A DNA stretch of 64,000 nucleotides. It comes from Rhipidocladum racemiflorum. Taxonomy: Eukaryota > Streptophyta > Magnoliopsida > Poales > Poaceae. Below are positions 42,242-54,799 of the stretch, one piece after another. The DNA is taken from NCBI GenBank assembly GCA_036346355.1, contig CM070584.1, positions 50,861,097-50,925,096 on the forward strand. Reading direction: 5' to 3'. Both the position numbers and the translations under genes were made by a program. Each line of letters begins with the position of its first letter. Position 1 is the first letter of the stretch. Under the pieces are notes generated by a model. That model saw only the letters and a program-made list of their open reading frames with translations. It did not search any database and had not been told where the DNA came from.

Positions 42242-43114
42242 GAAGGCGCGCTCGTCGACTTCCTCCAAGCAAACCGAGACGTCTTCGCTTGGAGACCCTC
42301 GGACATGCCAGGAGTCCCGAAGGAGGTCGCCGAGCACTCCCTGAACATTCGACCGGGATCTAGACCGGTCGCTCAGCGCCTGCGCCGTTTCGACGAAGAA
42401 AAGCGTCGGGCCATTGGGGAAGAGATCGCCAAACTTTTGGCCGCCGGTTTTGTAAGGGAGGTGCGTCACCCCGAGTGGCTCGCCAATCCCGTCCTTGTAA
42501 AGAAAAAGTCGGGGCAATGGAGAATGTGTGTTGACTACACGAGCCTCAACAAGGCCTGTCCGAAAGATCCATTCCTATTACCTCGCATCGACCAGGTCGT
42601 GGACTCCACCGCCGGGTGCGAATCCCTTTCTTTTTTGGATGCCTACTCGGGCTATCACCAGATTGCGATGAAGGAGTCCGATCAGCTCGCGACCTCCTTC
42701 ATCACCCCGTACGGCTCAGATCGTTACGTCCACGATGCCTTTTGGTGCGAAAACGCAGCGCCACGCATACGGCCGATGTATGCAGGCATGTTTCTGCACC
42801 AAATTGGCCGTAACATCGAGGCCTACGTCGACGACATCGTTGTCAAAACCAGGAAGGCCGATGACCTCATCGCCGACCTAGAAGAGACTTTTGCGAACCT
42901 CCGACGGTTTCGCATAAAGCTCAACCCCGAGAAATGCGTCTTCGGGGTCCCCAAGGGCAAGTTACTGGGATTCATCGTCTCCGAGCGCGGCATCGAAGCC
43001 AACCGAGATAAGATCTCCGCTATCACAAGGATGGGGCCAATCAACGATCTGAAAGGAGTTCAAAGGCTGATGGGATGCCTCGCGGCACTAAGTCGCCAGT
43101 ATCCCGCCTCGTGA
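42242..43114 (+). pseudogene. Gypsy reverse transcriptase
   Basis: The same frame as gag-protease continues after the TAG and holds WRMCVDYTSLNKACPKD, the SFLDAYSGYHQI motif and the active site AYVDDIVVKT at about 42821-42850. A short stretch at about 42715-42790 reads out of frame (compensating shifts), so part of the fingers/palm is scrambled. It ends at a stop at 43112-43114. Confidence 0.88.
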
Positions 43115-43120
43115 ACGCGG

Positions 43121-44100
43121 ATGCCACTCTACAAGCCGATGAAGAAGTCCGACCGCTTTTCTGGACCAACGGCTCGGGAAGCCTTTAGTCGACTAAAGGC
43201 CTTTCGACCTCACCTCCGGCCCTGGTCGCCGGAGCCACAGGAGCCTTTGCTCCTCTACATCGCCGCCACGACTCAGTCGTCGGGCCGCGGCACTTGTTGT
43301 GGAGCGAGCGGAGGAAGGCCGCGTTCTCAAGGTGCAGAGGCCGGTCTACGCCGTCGAGGTGCTCTCGAAACAAAGGTCCGATATCCCCAGATCTTGTTAT
43401 CAGTACTCGGTGCTCATCACCAAGAGGAAGCTTGCCCATTACTTCGATCGACACCCCATCTCCGTGGTAACCTCCTCACCGCCGGAGAAGTCGTCCACAA
43501 CCGCGACGCTACGGAAGGATCGCCAAATGGGCTCTCGAGCTCAACGGCCTCGACATATCGTGCGTCCTCAGACGGCGATCAAGTCTCAGTGTCTTGGCGG
43601 ACTTTGTCGCCGAGTGGACCGAGGCGCAAGTCCTGCGGCGGTCGAGGACCAGTAATCTTGGGCGATGTACTTCGATGGGTCTTACACCAAGAACGGGCCG
43701 CGCGGGTCGTCATCATCTCCCCACTCGGCAACAAGCTCCGGTATGCCATACGACTACTCTTCGACGCCACCAACAATGTCGCCGAGTACGAAGCCCTCGT
43801 CAATGGCCTTCGGATCGCCGCTGACCTGGGCGCACGACGGCTCAACGTTCACGGCGACTCCAAGCTGGTCGTCGACCAAGTGATGAAAGCCACCGAGCCC
43901 CGTGACGCTCGGATGGCCGCCTACTGCCTGGAAGTCCGCAAGCTCGAGGAGAAGTTCAAGGGTTTCGAGCTCCATCATAGCTACCGACGCTACAACGGTG
44001 AAACCGACTCCCTCGCCAACCTCGCCTCCGGGAAGGGGCCGGTTCCCCCTGGAATCTTCGTCTCCGACCTCGTGACCCTTCAATCCGGTTGGACCCGAAG
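43121..44100 (+). pseudogene. Gypsy RNase H regions
   Basis: The remains read in shifting frames. The first segment continues from the reverse transcriptase connection (FSRLKAF, PLLLYIAAT). A second RNase H-like module of Tat type appears at about 43660-44030 with LFDATNNVAEYEALVNGLRI and LNVHGDSKLVVDQV. The first Asp region (MYFDGSY) is in another frame near 43665. Not functional. Confidence 0.75.
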
Positions 44101-45422
44101 GCCGAGGGCGCCGCCGACTTCAAAGGCGGCGGCCAGCGATCTTCGGCCAGATGCCCACTCCGCTGGTCGGACTTGGCGTCTGGCGTCGAAACCGACTGGA
44201 GGCAACCGATTGTCGATCGGTTGACGAACGGGTCGCTCCCCGCCGATACCACCGAGGCTCGGCGCCTCGCTCGGCGGGCTAAGTCTTTCGTCCTGATCGA
44301 GGGCGCCCTATACAAGAGGAGCCCGTCCGGAATCCTTCAGAAGTGCGTTCCGACCGACCAAGGGAAGCACCTTCTGCTGGACATCCACGACGGGGTGTGC
44401 GGGCACCATGCCGCGCCGCGGTCCCTGGTAGGAAAAGCCTTCCGACAAGGTTTCTACTGGCCGACCGCCGTAGCAGATGCGACCCAAATCGTCCGCACCT
44501 GCGAAGGATGCCAATTCTTCGCCAGGCAGACGCATCTTCCTGCGCAAGCCCTGCAGACGATCCCCATCACATGGCCCTTCGCGGTTTGGGGGCTCGACCT
44601 GGTCGGACCTTTCAGAAAGGCGCCCGGGGGCTTCACTCACTTGCTTGTCGCCGTAGACAAGTTCACAAAGTGGATCGAAGCAAAGCCATTGGCAAAGATC
44701 ACATCGGCGCAGCAAAGCAAGTTTCTTCGCGATATTGTCTACGGTTCGGGTGCCCAACTCCATCATCACCGACAACGGACGCGATTCACGGAAAGGAGTT
44801 CCTCGAGTTCTGCGATAACTTCAATATCCGAAGTCGATCAAGGCGTGGCACACCCGAGCCAGCGGACGGTAGAAGCGAGCCAGCGGCATGATCCTCCAGG
44901 ACTCAAGCCGCGAATCTTCACCGATCAAGAAATTCGCGGGACGGTGGGCAGCCGAGCTACCACCGATCCTTTGGAGTCTGCGAACCACACCAACCTTGGC
45001 CGACCGGGTTCACACCTTTTTTCTTGGTGTTCGGAGCGGAGGCTGTCCTCCCGACCGACCTTGAGTACGGTGCGCCAAGGGTGCAGAACTACAACACCGC
45101 ACGGGGGACCGAGGAGCAGCAGGATGACCTCGACCAACTCGACGAGGCTCGGGATGTCGCGGTCTTGCGGTCGGCCAAATATCAGCAGGCGCTGCGTCGC
45201 TACCATAGCCGATGGGTCCGCGGCCGCTCGTTCGAAGTCGGCGATTTAGTGCTGCGCCAAGTCCAATCCGCGAAGGACAGGCACAAGCTCTCCCCGCCCT
45301 GGGAGGGCCCTTTCACCATCACGGAAGTCCTCCGACCCGGCACTTTCCGCCTCAAGGACACCGAAGGGAATCTCGTGACAAACGCCTGGAACATAGAGAA
45401 GCTGAGAAGGTTCTATCCATAG
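44101..45422 (+). pseudogene. Gypsy integrase
   Basis: The HHCC zinc domain is readable (CGHHAAPRSLVGKAFRQGFY...CEGCQFFA, about 44398-44525), then the first catalytic Asp in WGLDLVGPF. The second Asp region near 44760-44790 is frameshifted, and the core is disrupted to about 45020. The C-terminal part 45024-45422 is open and contains VGDLVLRQVQ and PPWEGPFTI of the Gypsy integrase C-terminus. Confidence 0.85.
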
Positions 45423-46985
45423 TCGGCCTCTCTCCTCTTTTTGTACCATGCGAAAAACACTTGAGCAAAGAAAGGCTGCGTGATCGGACGACCGACCAAG
45501 TGGTTTTTCTCTCTCGAACCTCTCTCGCTTTGGCTAATCTGAGCAACTGCGACCTCCGCCCAAAGCAGAGGTCCGAAGCTGTCCTCCTTTGATCACGTGC
45601 GAAAGAACGAGGCTAGATCTCAACACAAAAGAGAAGAAGGAGCGAAAAGAGACGAAAAACACAGCCACTTTATTTATTTACAGGAGGAACATCAGCCCAA
45701 CCCAAAAAGGAACCACCCGCCAAGGTCCCTTTACTCGGCAAAGGCGCGATACTCCTCCTGGTGTGCGCCTAGCCAGCCGACCGACGCGTGACGTCGCTCA
45801 GTCACCGCCCGGATCAGCGGCGCCCTCACCTCCTACCGGGAATGCGCGACAAGGATGCCGACTTCGCGCGCATCGCGCCGCAACCGGCCTCGACCTCCGC
45901 CACCACCCGCGGCCAGGCTTGCTCGTCGCCCACCTCCTCTCGGTTGTGTGTAGCGGTCCGCCATAGCACGCGAAGCAAGTTCGTTTAGCGGCGATCTTGG
46001 CGAAGTAACAAGCACTCTGGCGCCTCTCCTTTTATAACTGCGGCGCTTGAAGGCAAGCGCCCCAAGTTGCCGAAGCGGAAGGCAGCGCCTTGGGAGTCAC
46101 GCAGCCTTGAAGGCAAGCGCCCAGCACCAGTTCCGAAGGCGGCGCGGTCCTCAAGGCGAGTTAATCTACCCTTATCCTCGAAAGCATAAAGTTCCTTTTC
46201 GAAAAAAATTGCACACCCGCCACGAGCTCAAGCGGCGCGTGGCGACTGCACCCTCAGTCCCCACGCACCACTCGGGGGCTGCATGACCTCAGGGGTCGGC
46301 GACCTAAATCGATAACCGGTTACCACTCCGACCGAGCTCCCCTCTTAAGTAACCTCCTCAAAACCAAAATGCTACGGCCCACGCCCCTGCGGCTACGGTT
46401 TCGAAGTAGCACTTTGCGCAAAAGGAGGCTACTCGAGCGAAGGGCCGAGCGGCGGTCCTGACGGAGTTTTCGATATAGATCGGCGAGCCGACCGATCAAA
46501 CAAACTCCATCGTGGCGGTTCCTCGAGTCGCTAACTCGAGCCGTACTCGACCGACCGAGCTATCTACCTCGTGGCTACTTCCCTCGGCTCAAAGTGCTAC
46601 GGCCCACGCCCCGCTGACTCACGGCCAGTGGCACTCTGCGGAGGAAACAAGCCCTCCGAGCAAGAAACACTATGAGCGGTCGAAGCACCCCCACTTAGGT
46701 TAGCATTTCAACCCGCCAAGCTTCGCGAAGGAGGTGGTCTGACCCCGACACCTCCTTCACCAAGCAATCGCTCGAGGCAGCTCGCCCTGCCCCGTGTCCT
46801 CTTCGCATGAACTTGGTGCAACGCCTACGCTCTCAGGGCACCCTCAGGCCCAGTAGCTACGGTTGAAAAATTGCCCAAATTCATAAAAGAAACACGGGGT
46901 AGACGGGCAGAGTAACTTAAAACAGCCCGGCGTTGAGCTCGACTAGGGCAGTCATGTTCATTACATGTTCTGTACAAAAAAAAAG
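45423..46985 (+). other. spacer after Gypsy pol
   Basis: Non-coding between integrase and the antisense ORF region. GC-rich after 45760, with AAGGCAAGCGCC and CTACGGCCCACGCC repeated. No product recognised. Confidence 0.5.
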
Positions 46986-46989
46986 AGAG

Positions 46990-49900
46990 AAGGAAAACTA
47001 ATCTTCCTCCCCCTTCCGACGGAGGATTTCGCGCGGCGAGATTCGGCCGGCAATCTCTTGGGCGCACGGATCGACCCGGGCCATGAACGCGTCGACCTCT
47101 TCGTCGGTCAGCAGCGACGCCGCTCCCGACCGCCTCAAGGTCGACGCCGTCGTAATAAGAGACGGTGTTGACCAGGGCCGAGGAAGCGCCAAGCACCGCC
47201 GCTTCCCGCACCGACGCCTCGACGCGCTCAGGGATCCATCCAAGCATGGCAGGGATGGCGCTGGGGCCCGGAGTAAGCCCGAACAGCCGGTCCACAGCGG
47301 CTGGGCGCCCACATGGAGGACCGTCGGTACCGGGCGTCGATCGGGCCGCATCCCTCTCCGCCACCGGCTTGTTCAAAAGGGCCGAGTCGGCGTGATTCGA
47401 CCGCCGCGTCTCGATGCCTCCACCGCCACCCTTCGCGACTCCAAAGACGTCGCTAAGGCTTTTCCGCGAGATCTGCAGGGGCCAACGACGTCGAGGGACG
47501 CTCGCCGTGGTGACTCCCGGAAGAACGAACTACTCACCGGCCACGGAAGCCTCCTTGGCGTGAAGTTCCTCCTCGACCTTGGCACGCGCTTCCCGGTCGG
47601 CCGTAGCACGGTCGGCAAGCTCCTTCATCGTCACGAGCTCCCCCCGAGCGAGATCCCGCTCGGCGCGAAGCTGGTCGGCCTCCTTGCGGGCCGACTCGCA
47701 TTCCTCCCGATAGAGGGCGGCCTCCGCCCGAGCGGATCCTTCCGCAAGGACCACAGAGGCCTTGGCCGCTTCGGCATCCGCTAGGGACGACCTGGCCCTC
47801 TCTCCCTCGGTGGCCAACGACTCCGCACGTCGCTGAGCCTCCCGCAAGGCTTCGGTGACCTCCCCCAGCCGTTGACCCGCCGAGGCAGCTCGTCCTTGCT
47901 CGGCGGCAAGCGCCCTCCGAGCGTCGAGCAGCTCTTTCCCTATGGCACTCCCCCGGCTGTGCAAGTGCCGGAGGAACATCGACTTGTCCACCGCTCGGGA
48001 TGTCAAGCGCTGCGAATACCCGCCCGGTCAGTCTCCATTTCGGCCGAGAGATGCACAAAGACAAATCCTGTCAAACTTACCGACCGCCGAGCGGGACTCT
48101 GAGCAATGGACTTCCTCGCCTTGACGCGGCGTCAACAACGAGTCAGTCGGCGTGGATCCTTCCCATCTCCTCCTCCGTAACGTCCCAATCCGCGCGTTAC
48201 GCGCCGCCCGTAAATCGAACGCGGGACCCCGGCGGTCGAGGGCCAAGTCAGCGGCGATCGGCGGCATACTGACTTGATTTCCACGGCCGGAACGCCAGAA
48301 GCGGCCATGGCGCTTCTTCGGCAGACTTTCGGATCGGCGGCGGCCCGGCGGGCGGCAGATCTCGCCCGCCGGCGTTATAACGCCAAGAAACCCCAATGCT
48401 TCCCCGGCGACGGCTCGGCGACCTCCACGATCGGCAACACGGGGAAGGCAGGGCGGCGAGGACTTCGCGGTCTCATCGACGACGGCAGACGGGCGGAAGC
48501 ATGCCCGACGGAAGCTTCGCCGCTTCGGTCGCGGCAGCGGCCCAGATGCATCCCCTCGCGGCGTCCTCGCTGACGGGCCCTACCGCGAGGAGCGATCCGA
48601 CGATCCCGCTCCCGACAACCGCCAGACACCAGCGGACAGATCGGAGGGGGCGATTCCTCACCGCCGAAGTAGGACTCAGCGCCCTCCCAGCGCTGGTGAG
48701 GCCCCTGCGTACAGCGGTCGGTCAGGAATTGCAGAAGAAGTCAGCACCGGAGGAATTGCGTAAGTCACTTACCGGGAGGAGCGAACAACCGGCACCTGAC
48801 GTGCCCTCTTTACCGGACCCCTGCGAGGAGGCGACAGGGATCTGCGCTTCCGCAGGATAAACCCTGCGCCCGCGGTTTCTTCCGAGGAGCCGCGGTCGCC
48901 GGCCCCGCGACTGGAACCCACGTCGCGGCCGGACCGCCTCGGCAACTTCTCCTCGCAACAGCGACTCCTCGTCACCCTCACTCGAGGTCTCCTCCGAGGT
49001 CTCCTCCGAGACCTCCTCGCCACGCGCGGCCCGGTCCGCGCGCTCTTTCCTCTTCCGCGTCTTGGTGGCCTCTTTTTTCGCTAGCCGGGCGGCGTCCTGC
49101 TTCTCCTTTTCGAGGCGCGCGGCCGCCCTCAACTCCTTTTCCCCCGGCAGCAAGGGACGGGAGATCAGTCCACCGAGCCCCTGCGAGAACACGCTCGGAT
49201 AAGGGGACGAGGGAACAGAACAAAACAAAAGCGAACAGGAGCCGCCAGACGTACCAGGTTCTGCGGATTCTGCGCCGAGAATGGCGCGGGCACCGCGCCC
49301 GCTGGCTCGGTATCTCCCGCAATGGAGACTGCGGACACGCGCGCGAGGATCTCCGACGGAGGGAGCTCCCGCTCCGACGACCTTGCAGGGTCGGTCGGCC
49401 CAATGTACTCAAACATGGGACGCAACCGGTCCTTGAGGGGTTGGATGCGCCTCTCCATGAACGTGCTGAGGACCACCTTGCCTGTCAGGCCCCGCCGCTT
49501 CAGGTCCGCGAGCTTTTCAAGGATCGCGTCCACCTTCTTCCGGTCCTTCGCCTCAGGACCCCAGCCCCAACAAGGATGCGGCGTTGGTAAATTCCCACCA
49601 AAGGGAGGGGCACTGTTGTTGAGGTTCCGGACGTAGAACCACTCGCTATGCCACCCCTGCTAGGCGTCGGCGGCTTCAAATCGTCGTAGAAGGTCTTGCG
49701 ATGGTTGCGCAGTTGGAGCATCAGAGCTCCGAGGAGGCCGGTGGTGTCCGGTGGCGACCTCGCGAAGAAGAAGTGGCGCCAGAGCCCCAATGGGGTTCAA
49801 TCCCGAAAGGCCTCACAGGCGTCATAAAGACCGCAATATGGAGGACTCCATTCGGGTTCAGTGATGAACCTCTCCCCGTAATAGTGCAAAGAACCCCTGA

Positions 49901-50220
49901 CGAGCGGGTGGAGTGGAAGTCCAAGCCCCGTTCGTAGAAGGACGCCCGGCCGAGACTATCTCGCCGTCCTCAAGTTCGGGGACCTCGGTCGGCCGTGGAA
50001 CTTCGCCAGCCGGACTCGGGCGCGGAGGAAGGAACTCCTTCCTCTCCGCATCGAGATAGCGACCCCGCGGCCGAGTGCGGGTTCGGCGACATCTCCAAAT
50101 GCGCGAAGAAGCGAGGAACGACGCGCGGCGAGAAGCTCCTCTTCTTCCCTCGTGTTCTTTCTTCCCTTTTCCTTTTTGCGAGGCGCGAACAGAGGGCTTG
50201 GCGCCTACCACGCCACCCAC
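46990..50220 (-). pseudogene. antisense ORF region of the Gypsy element (Transposase_28-like)
   Basis: Opposite to pol. From the 5' side: an N-terminal piece (50220-49858); a segment with PNGVLHIAVFMT and then WRHFFFARSPPD (49910-49700), matching the 'putative gypsy type transposon' domain carried by Tat-group antisense ORFs; acidic and basic linkers (49533-48722); an Ala/Glu/Arg-rich coiled coil (48006-47530, heptad-like RAAS...LGEVTEALREAQRR); and a C-terminal piece (47376-46990) with GWIPERVEASVREAAV. Several frameshifts break it. The role of such antisense ORFs is not known. Confidence 0.7.
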
Positions 50221-50980
50221 TCCTTCCTTTATAGGCGCCAGGCGAAACGAGCAGCGCCTCGCGCGAAAATCGACGCCTCCTCACGCAAATCAACGATCGC
50301 CGGCCGTCACTTTCGCCTCGCCGTCTCCCCGATGCGTGCGCGATCCATTTAAATCCCACTGCGCGTGCGCCGACAGACGGCCGCCTCGCGCCCAGCGCTG
50401 CGACATCGCGGGCCTCGCCTTGATTACAATGGGCCAGGGCGCCCCATGCCGAAAAGGTATGCAAGCGGCCTTGGGCCGCCGGCCTCGGGAGGGCAAGCCG
50501 CCTATAGGCTCGCACCGAGCCCGGCACCCGTCTTTGTGGAGTTACGAAGGCCGAATCCGGCCGGTGGAGCAAAGCCGCCCGCCACGTAAAAAGAGCGAGG
50601 GGCGAGTCGCGATGAGCCTCAGAGGGCCCCAGATGGGTCGGCGGACGACCCAATCAACGTGACTCGCGTCGAGACCATACCTCACACTCTCCGCGGAACT
50701 CATCGATGAGTAGCGGCCACCGCGCTCGGTCGGCGACGACCCGGCGATCCGACACGGGATCGAGTAAGGAAAGGTTTTTATGGAACGCCCCGGTAGTCGA
50801 ACGCCCACGTCGGGAGCTACGTCCGCTTGAAACGAACCCCTCAAGGGGATCGCCAAGGTTCCACTCGGATTACCCGATAGTAGCTTCGCCACGAGCACGG
50901 CGTTCAAACCGACGAAGGTAAACGCCAGCGTTCGCTCACGACTCGAGGACCCACGTACACCGTGGCTGCCAGAGTCCGGC
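50221..50980. other. non-coding part of the Gypsy element
   Basis: Lies upstream of the antisense ORF, where its promoter would be. GC-rich; no TATA box is convincing. Confidence 0.4.
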
Positions 50981-50984
50981 CGAT

Positions 50985-51645
50985 AAACCCCGCCGGCTCT
51001 CAGGCTCGGGGGCTCGAGGCTACACCCGAGATGCGCTCGTCTTCCCCGGGCTCTTTAGGCGGGCATGGCCAGGCAAGCGGCCCGACCAAAGGCGTCGCCG
51101 ACCTCGGGTCGCGGCCACTTTTTGGCCAGGTAAACCCCACGGCTCCACGACCGGCTCGGGGGCTCGAGGCTACACCACCGGTCTTCATGCACCTTGCAGG
51201 AGCTCTTTCTAAGTGGCGCGGCTCCCCAGCGATCGCGCCGACCTAAACGCCACCGACCTCGGTCGGCGGCTCTGTGGCCGGGCTAAAACCCCCGAAGCCG
51301 GCTCTCAGGCCGCTCGGGGGCTGAGGCTACACCAGGGTGCTTCGCCATGCACCGGAGCTCTTTCTAAGTGGCGCGGCTCCCCAAGCAGTCGCGCCGACCT
51401 AGACGCCACCGACCTCCGGGTCGACGACTACCGCGGCCGGGCTAAACCCCCGACCGGCTCTCCGACCCGCTCGGGGGCTCGGGGGCTACACCCACCGGGT
51501 GCGCTCGCGCGCACCCGGGCTCTTTTCAAGGCTGGCACGGCTCCCAGGCAGCCACGACGACCTAGCATCACCGACCTCCGGGCCGACGGCTACCACCGCC
51601 AGGTTAAACCCCCGAGCGGCTCTCAGGCCGCTCCGGGCTCGGGAG
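50985..51645 (+). repeat. tandem repeats before the Gypsy 3' LTR, about five units
   Basis: Units of about 150-160 bp begin near 50985, 51132, 51285, 51441 and 51604. Each has a TAAACCCC start, GGCTCTC, CTCGGGGGCT and, except in the last short unit, GGCTACACC. They end directly at the 3' LTR. The CTCGGGGGCT core may be related to the polypurine tract, which is not otherwise obvious. Confidence 0.75.
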
Positions 51646-51649
51646 CTCT

Positions 51650-52548
51650 TGACGAGTACCCATGCCATGGGTACCCCATCACCGGAAGCACGAACGGGTG
51701 ACCTATCCAGCGAAGGCCCAGCACCACCGAAAGGTACTTGGGCCGCGGGGAACGAGCCCTGACCTGTGCGGGGCCGACCCCGGACGGTCGGCGGACTCCG
51801 GTTCCGGACGGTCGGCATGCGCCGGCCGTCTAATATTGAAGCTCAAGCTCCACCTGCACACGGGCTAGCAGGGCCCACGCCAGTGTCAGGCGGCTGCCTT
51901 GTGCGCAGCGTCCCCTGGCATCCGTACCGGGGTAGGCGGCTCCTTCCGAGAGGCTGTCGAGAAGGGCCACCAGAAGAAGTCAAGCCTCGATCCGCCGCCT
52001 GGCACACCGCATGGAGTACGCCACTCCGAGGCCAAGGCAAAGTCAAGCGCCATTAAAGCCACCGAGGTGACAAGAGCACCACGCAACACGCCACCTGCAT
52101 AAAGATTACGCAAGACTGCTATCACAGAACCACCAACCCTGCCTCGGGACGGGCAGGGGTCGGACGGACAAGACAGGAACCAGATTTCAAGACGTGCAGG
52201 CCCCTTTTCTCGTAGTTTTCCCAACTCCCGTGTAACCTGCCCCCTCCGTCTATATAAGGAGGGGCAGGGCCCGAGAGGAGAGGGGAGAAAAAAAGAACAG
52301 TCTTCTAGGTAGCCTCGACTCCCTAGCGAAAACATCAAGGGGATCGGACAGCCGACCGTCCGCCTCGCTTGTACACCCCTTGTCCATCTCCCAAAGATCA
52401 ATACATCCACACCGCACGAACTGGAGTAGGGACATTCGGCCCGAACCAGTATACATCTTCTGACTCCTTGAGTCGACCATTCGGGGAGAGGGAGCGCGCG
52501 ACCCCATCCGACCATAAATTCGTATTGCCGGTGCACGAAACACCGACA
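51650..52548 (+). repeat. 3' LTR of the Gypsy element
   Basis: 899 bp matched by 38573-39459, with TATATAA at 52251-52257. Small indels separate the two LTRs. Confidence 0.92.
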
Positions 52549-54780
52549 AGTAGCCCCACCGGGCTTGAATCTCGGCTCTGCCCACCGATGGCTCGAAGCC
52601 GCTATTACCGGAACCTGCACGCGCATGAATCGCCGCCGAAGTCGCTGCGCATGTCGCCGGCCATGGAGCGTCGTCGATGGCTTGGCCATGAAGTTGCCGC
52701 CGCCGGCCACGAAGAGCCGCACCTCGACTTGAAGACGCTGTAGCCCGACCCGGCCCCTGTTCGCCGCAGTTTTGACCCCGCCGCCGGACACTTCGGCTCT
52801 CGAAGCAAGCCGTCGCCGCGTGCCACGAAGCGCCGCTCGACTCGCTGGAACCCGTCGCGCGTCTCTCCAGGCCATGAAGTGTCGTCGCTGAGCGTCACCG
52901 TAGGCCCCGCCTGACCGCGCCGAGCCGGCCGCTCCTCGTGCTTTCATGACATCGACAGCCGCCTTATAGCGCCGGCCGCCCGCCAGACACGGTCGTAGCC
53001 CGGCTCGAGCTTCTTCGGCGGGCATGCCACCGCCAGCCACCATAGCCCAGCAAGACGGCCGACGCCGCCGATTCGGCCCGTAGCGCGGTCTTGGCTCAAG
53101 TCCGTGCTCGCCGACCAGAGTCGCTCCGCTGCTCGTCGGCTTCGCTGGCCACGGCACCGTCGGCCCGTGGTTTGAAGTCAGCGCCGCTGAAGACCACCCG
53201 AAGCGCGCCGCGGCGATCGCCTTTAAGGCGAACGCCGCCTCCCGGCAAGGCTCCGCCGACACGCCCGGCGCTGACCCCAGCCGCGCCTGGTCACTCGAAG
53301 CTTCGCTAGCGCCGGATGGCCCCGTTGGGACACCCCAGCCGCAAGCTCTTGCAATCGGACATGAAGTCCATCTTGACTCCAGGACTTGGAATCCAACATG
53401 CGATGGACATGAAGTCCATTTAGAAACCAAATTGAATTTGGCTAAAGTGGCGCACGGGGTGGGGGCAAGGGGATTTTACCCCTTTGCCCCCCATTTTTTT
53501 TTTCTGTTTTCTGGTTTTTCCTTTTCCGAAAATCAATTATAGAATTCAGAATATTGATTAGAAAATTCCAGGAATTCTGAAAATTACCAGAAAATTATGA
53601 AAAATATCTAGAAAAATCCAGAAAATTTTATGGCTCTGTTTCAATTTGTACTTAGCCTTATTTTCTGCATTTATGAATATTTGCAATAATTGCCATGCAT
53701 AGAATATCGGAAATTTCTGAGAATTTATTTCCGTATTTATGAATTTATGAATTGTGCAATTATTGTCTATTATGAATTTATGAATTGTGCAATTATTGTC
53801 TATTCTGAATTTATGAATTGTGCGATTATTGTTTATTCTGAATTTATGAATTAGTCATGTTGATATTTGCTGAAATTCAATTTCCTGTTGTAAAGTAATT
53901 CTGAAAATTGCTTGGAAATTAGCAGAAATTATGAAAAGTGTTAGGAAAATTCCAGAATTTCTCATACAACAGTTTATGAGAACATGAGTAGTTGGGATTT
54001 GATTTTGGTAATGAATAAACAGATATGAGACAATTGGTGTCTAGGAAAACACACATGAGGCTTGGTTCTTTAATTGGCACCCGGAAACGGGAAGTGCTCC
54101 CTCCCTCATGTGAGCCCTAGGGGCAGGTTGACCTGGCCAAGAGTCGAATTGACGGAGATATTCGTTACCTGTTTTCGCTCCCAACCAACGAGAGTTACAT
54201 AAGTTGTAATTAGCATTACACCGCATTTAATTTATATGGGAATTTTTTTTTCCGTATTTATGAATATTTATGAATCTGTGTATATATGAATTTTGCAGTT
54301 ATGAATACTGTATTGATGAATCCTGCATTTATGAATCTCGCACTTATGAATTTTGCATTTATGAATTCCGTACTTATGAATCTTGTACTTATGAATTTTG
54401 CATTTATCTTTGTATATATGAATCTTGATATTATTGCTTTCTTTTAGTTTGCTGGAAACTCATGAGAATTCAATTATGCATTTTATTGAATCTAGCAGCC
54501 ATTTTCCTATTAGATTGCACGTAGTAATCTAATGGAAGAACCTTATGAATGTGCAAAGGTGTGGCATTATCTAACGTGAGTTTTTGAAGAATTGACATGA
54601 ATTGTCATAATTATCTCACATAGACATCAGATTGCATAATGAATAGTAAGCTCTCGAAGAGCATACTTTTTCTCATGAATAGAATTGCAATTTATTCTTT
54701 ATTCCAGTATTCTTTCTTTACAAGCAATTTTTGAATTACTTAGCCACTTTATGATTAGAATTATTTTTCTTTTCATCTAG
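52549..54780 (+). other. outer Copia element: leader continued, with minisatellites
   Basis: 52554-53330 is GC-rich with the same CACGAAG-like words as 38034-38572. From 53440 the sequence is AT-rich: about three units of some 43 bp (TATGAATTTATGAATTGTGC...) at 53740-53850, and about ten units of 15-16 bp (TTATGAATTTTGCA) at 54255-54415. No gag domain or zinc knuckle seen in any frame. Confidence 0.65.
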
Positions 54781-54799
54781 AAATCGTGTAGCGCCCAAT

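Larger units (their letters stand above)
38573..52548 (+). mobile_element. Ty3/Gypsy retrotransposon (Tat/RIRE2-like), nested
   Basis: LTRs at 38573-39459 and 51650-52548 begin TGACGAGTACCC and end ACACCGACA. The 5-bp flanks GGTAG and AGTAG agree at 4 of 5 bases. The primer site TGGCGCGCCAGGTAGGGGC follows the 5' LTR. Domain order gag, protease, reverse transcriptase, RNase H, integrase defines Gypsy. The extra antisense ORF region after pol is characteristic of the Tat group (RIRE2, Grande, Cinful). GC-rich throughout, and decayed by frameshifts and stops. Confidence 0.9.

Noticed and set aside
50985..51645. Repeat array as a CRISPR-like array
   Set aside because: Unit length, lack of unique spacers, eukaryotic context and position at an LTR border rule it out.
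51886..53430. 514-codon minus-strand ORF over the Gypsy 3' LTR and Copia leader
   Set aside because: It crosses an element boundary and lies in GC-rich sequence open in several frames; no family motif is present. The same LTR part at 39021-40028 gives a similar shadow ORF.
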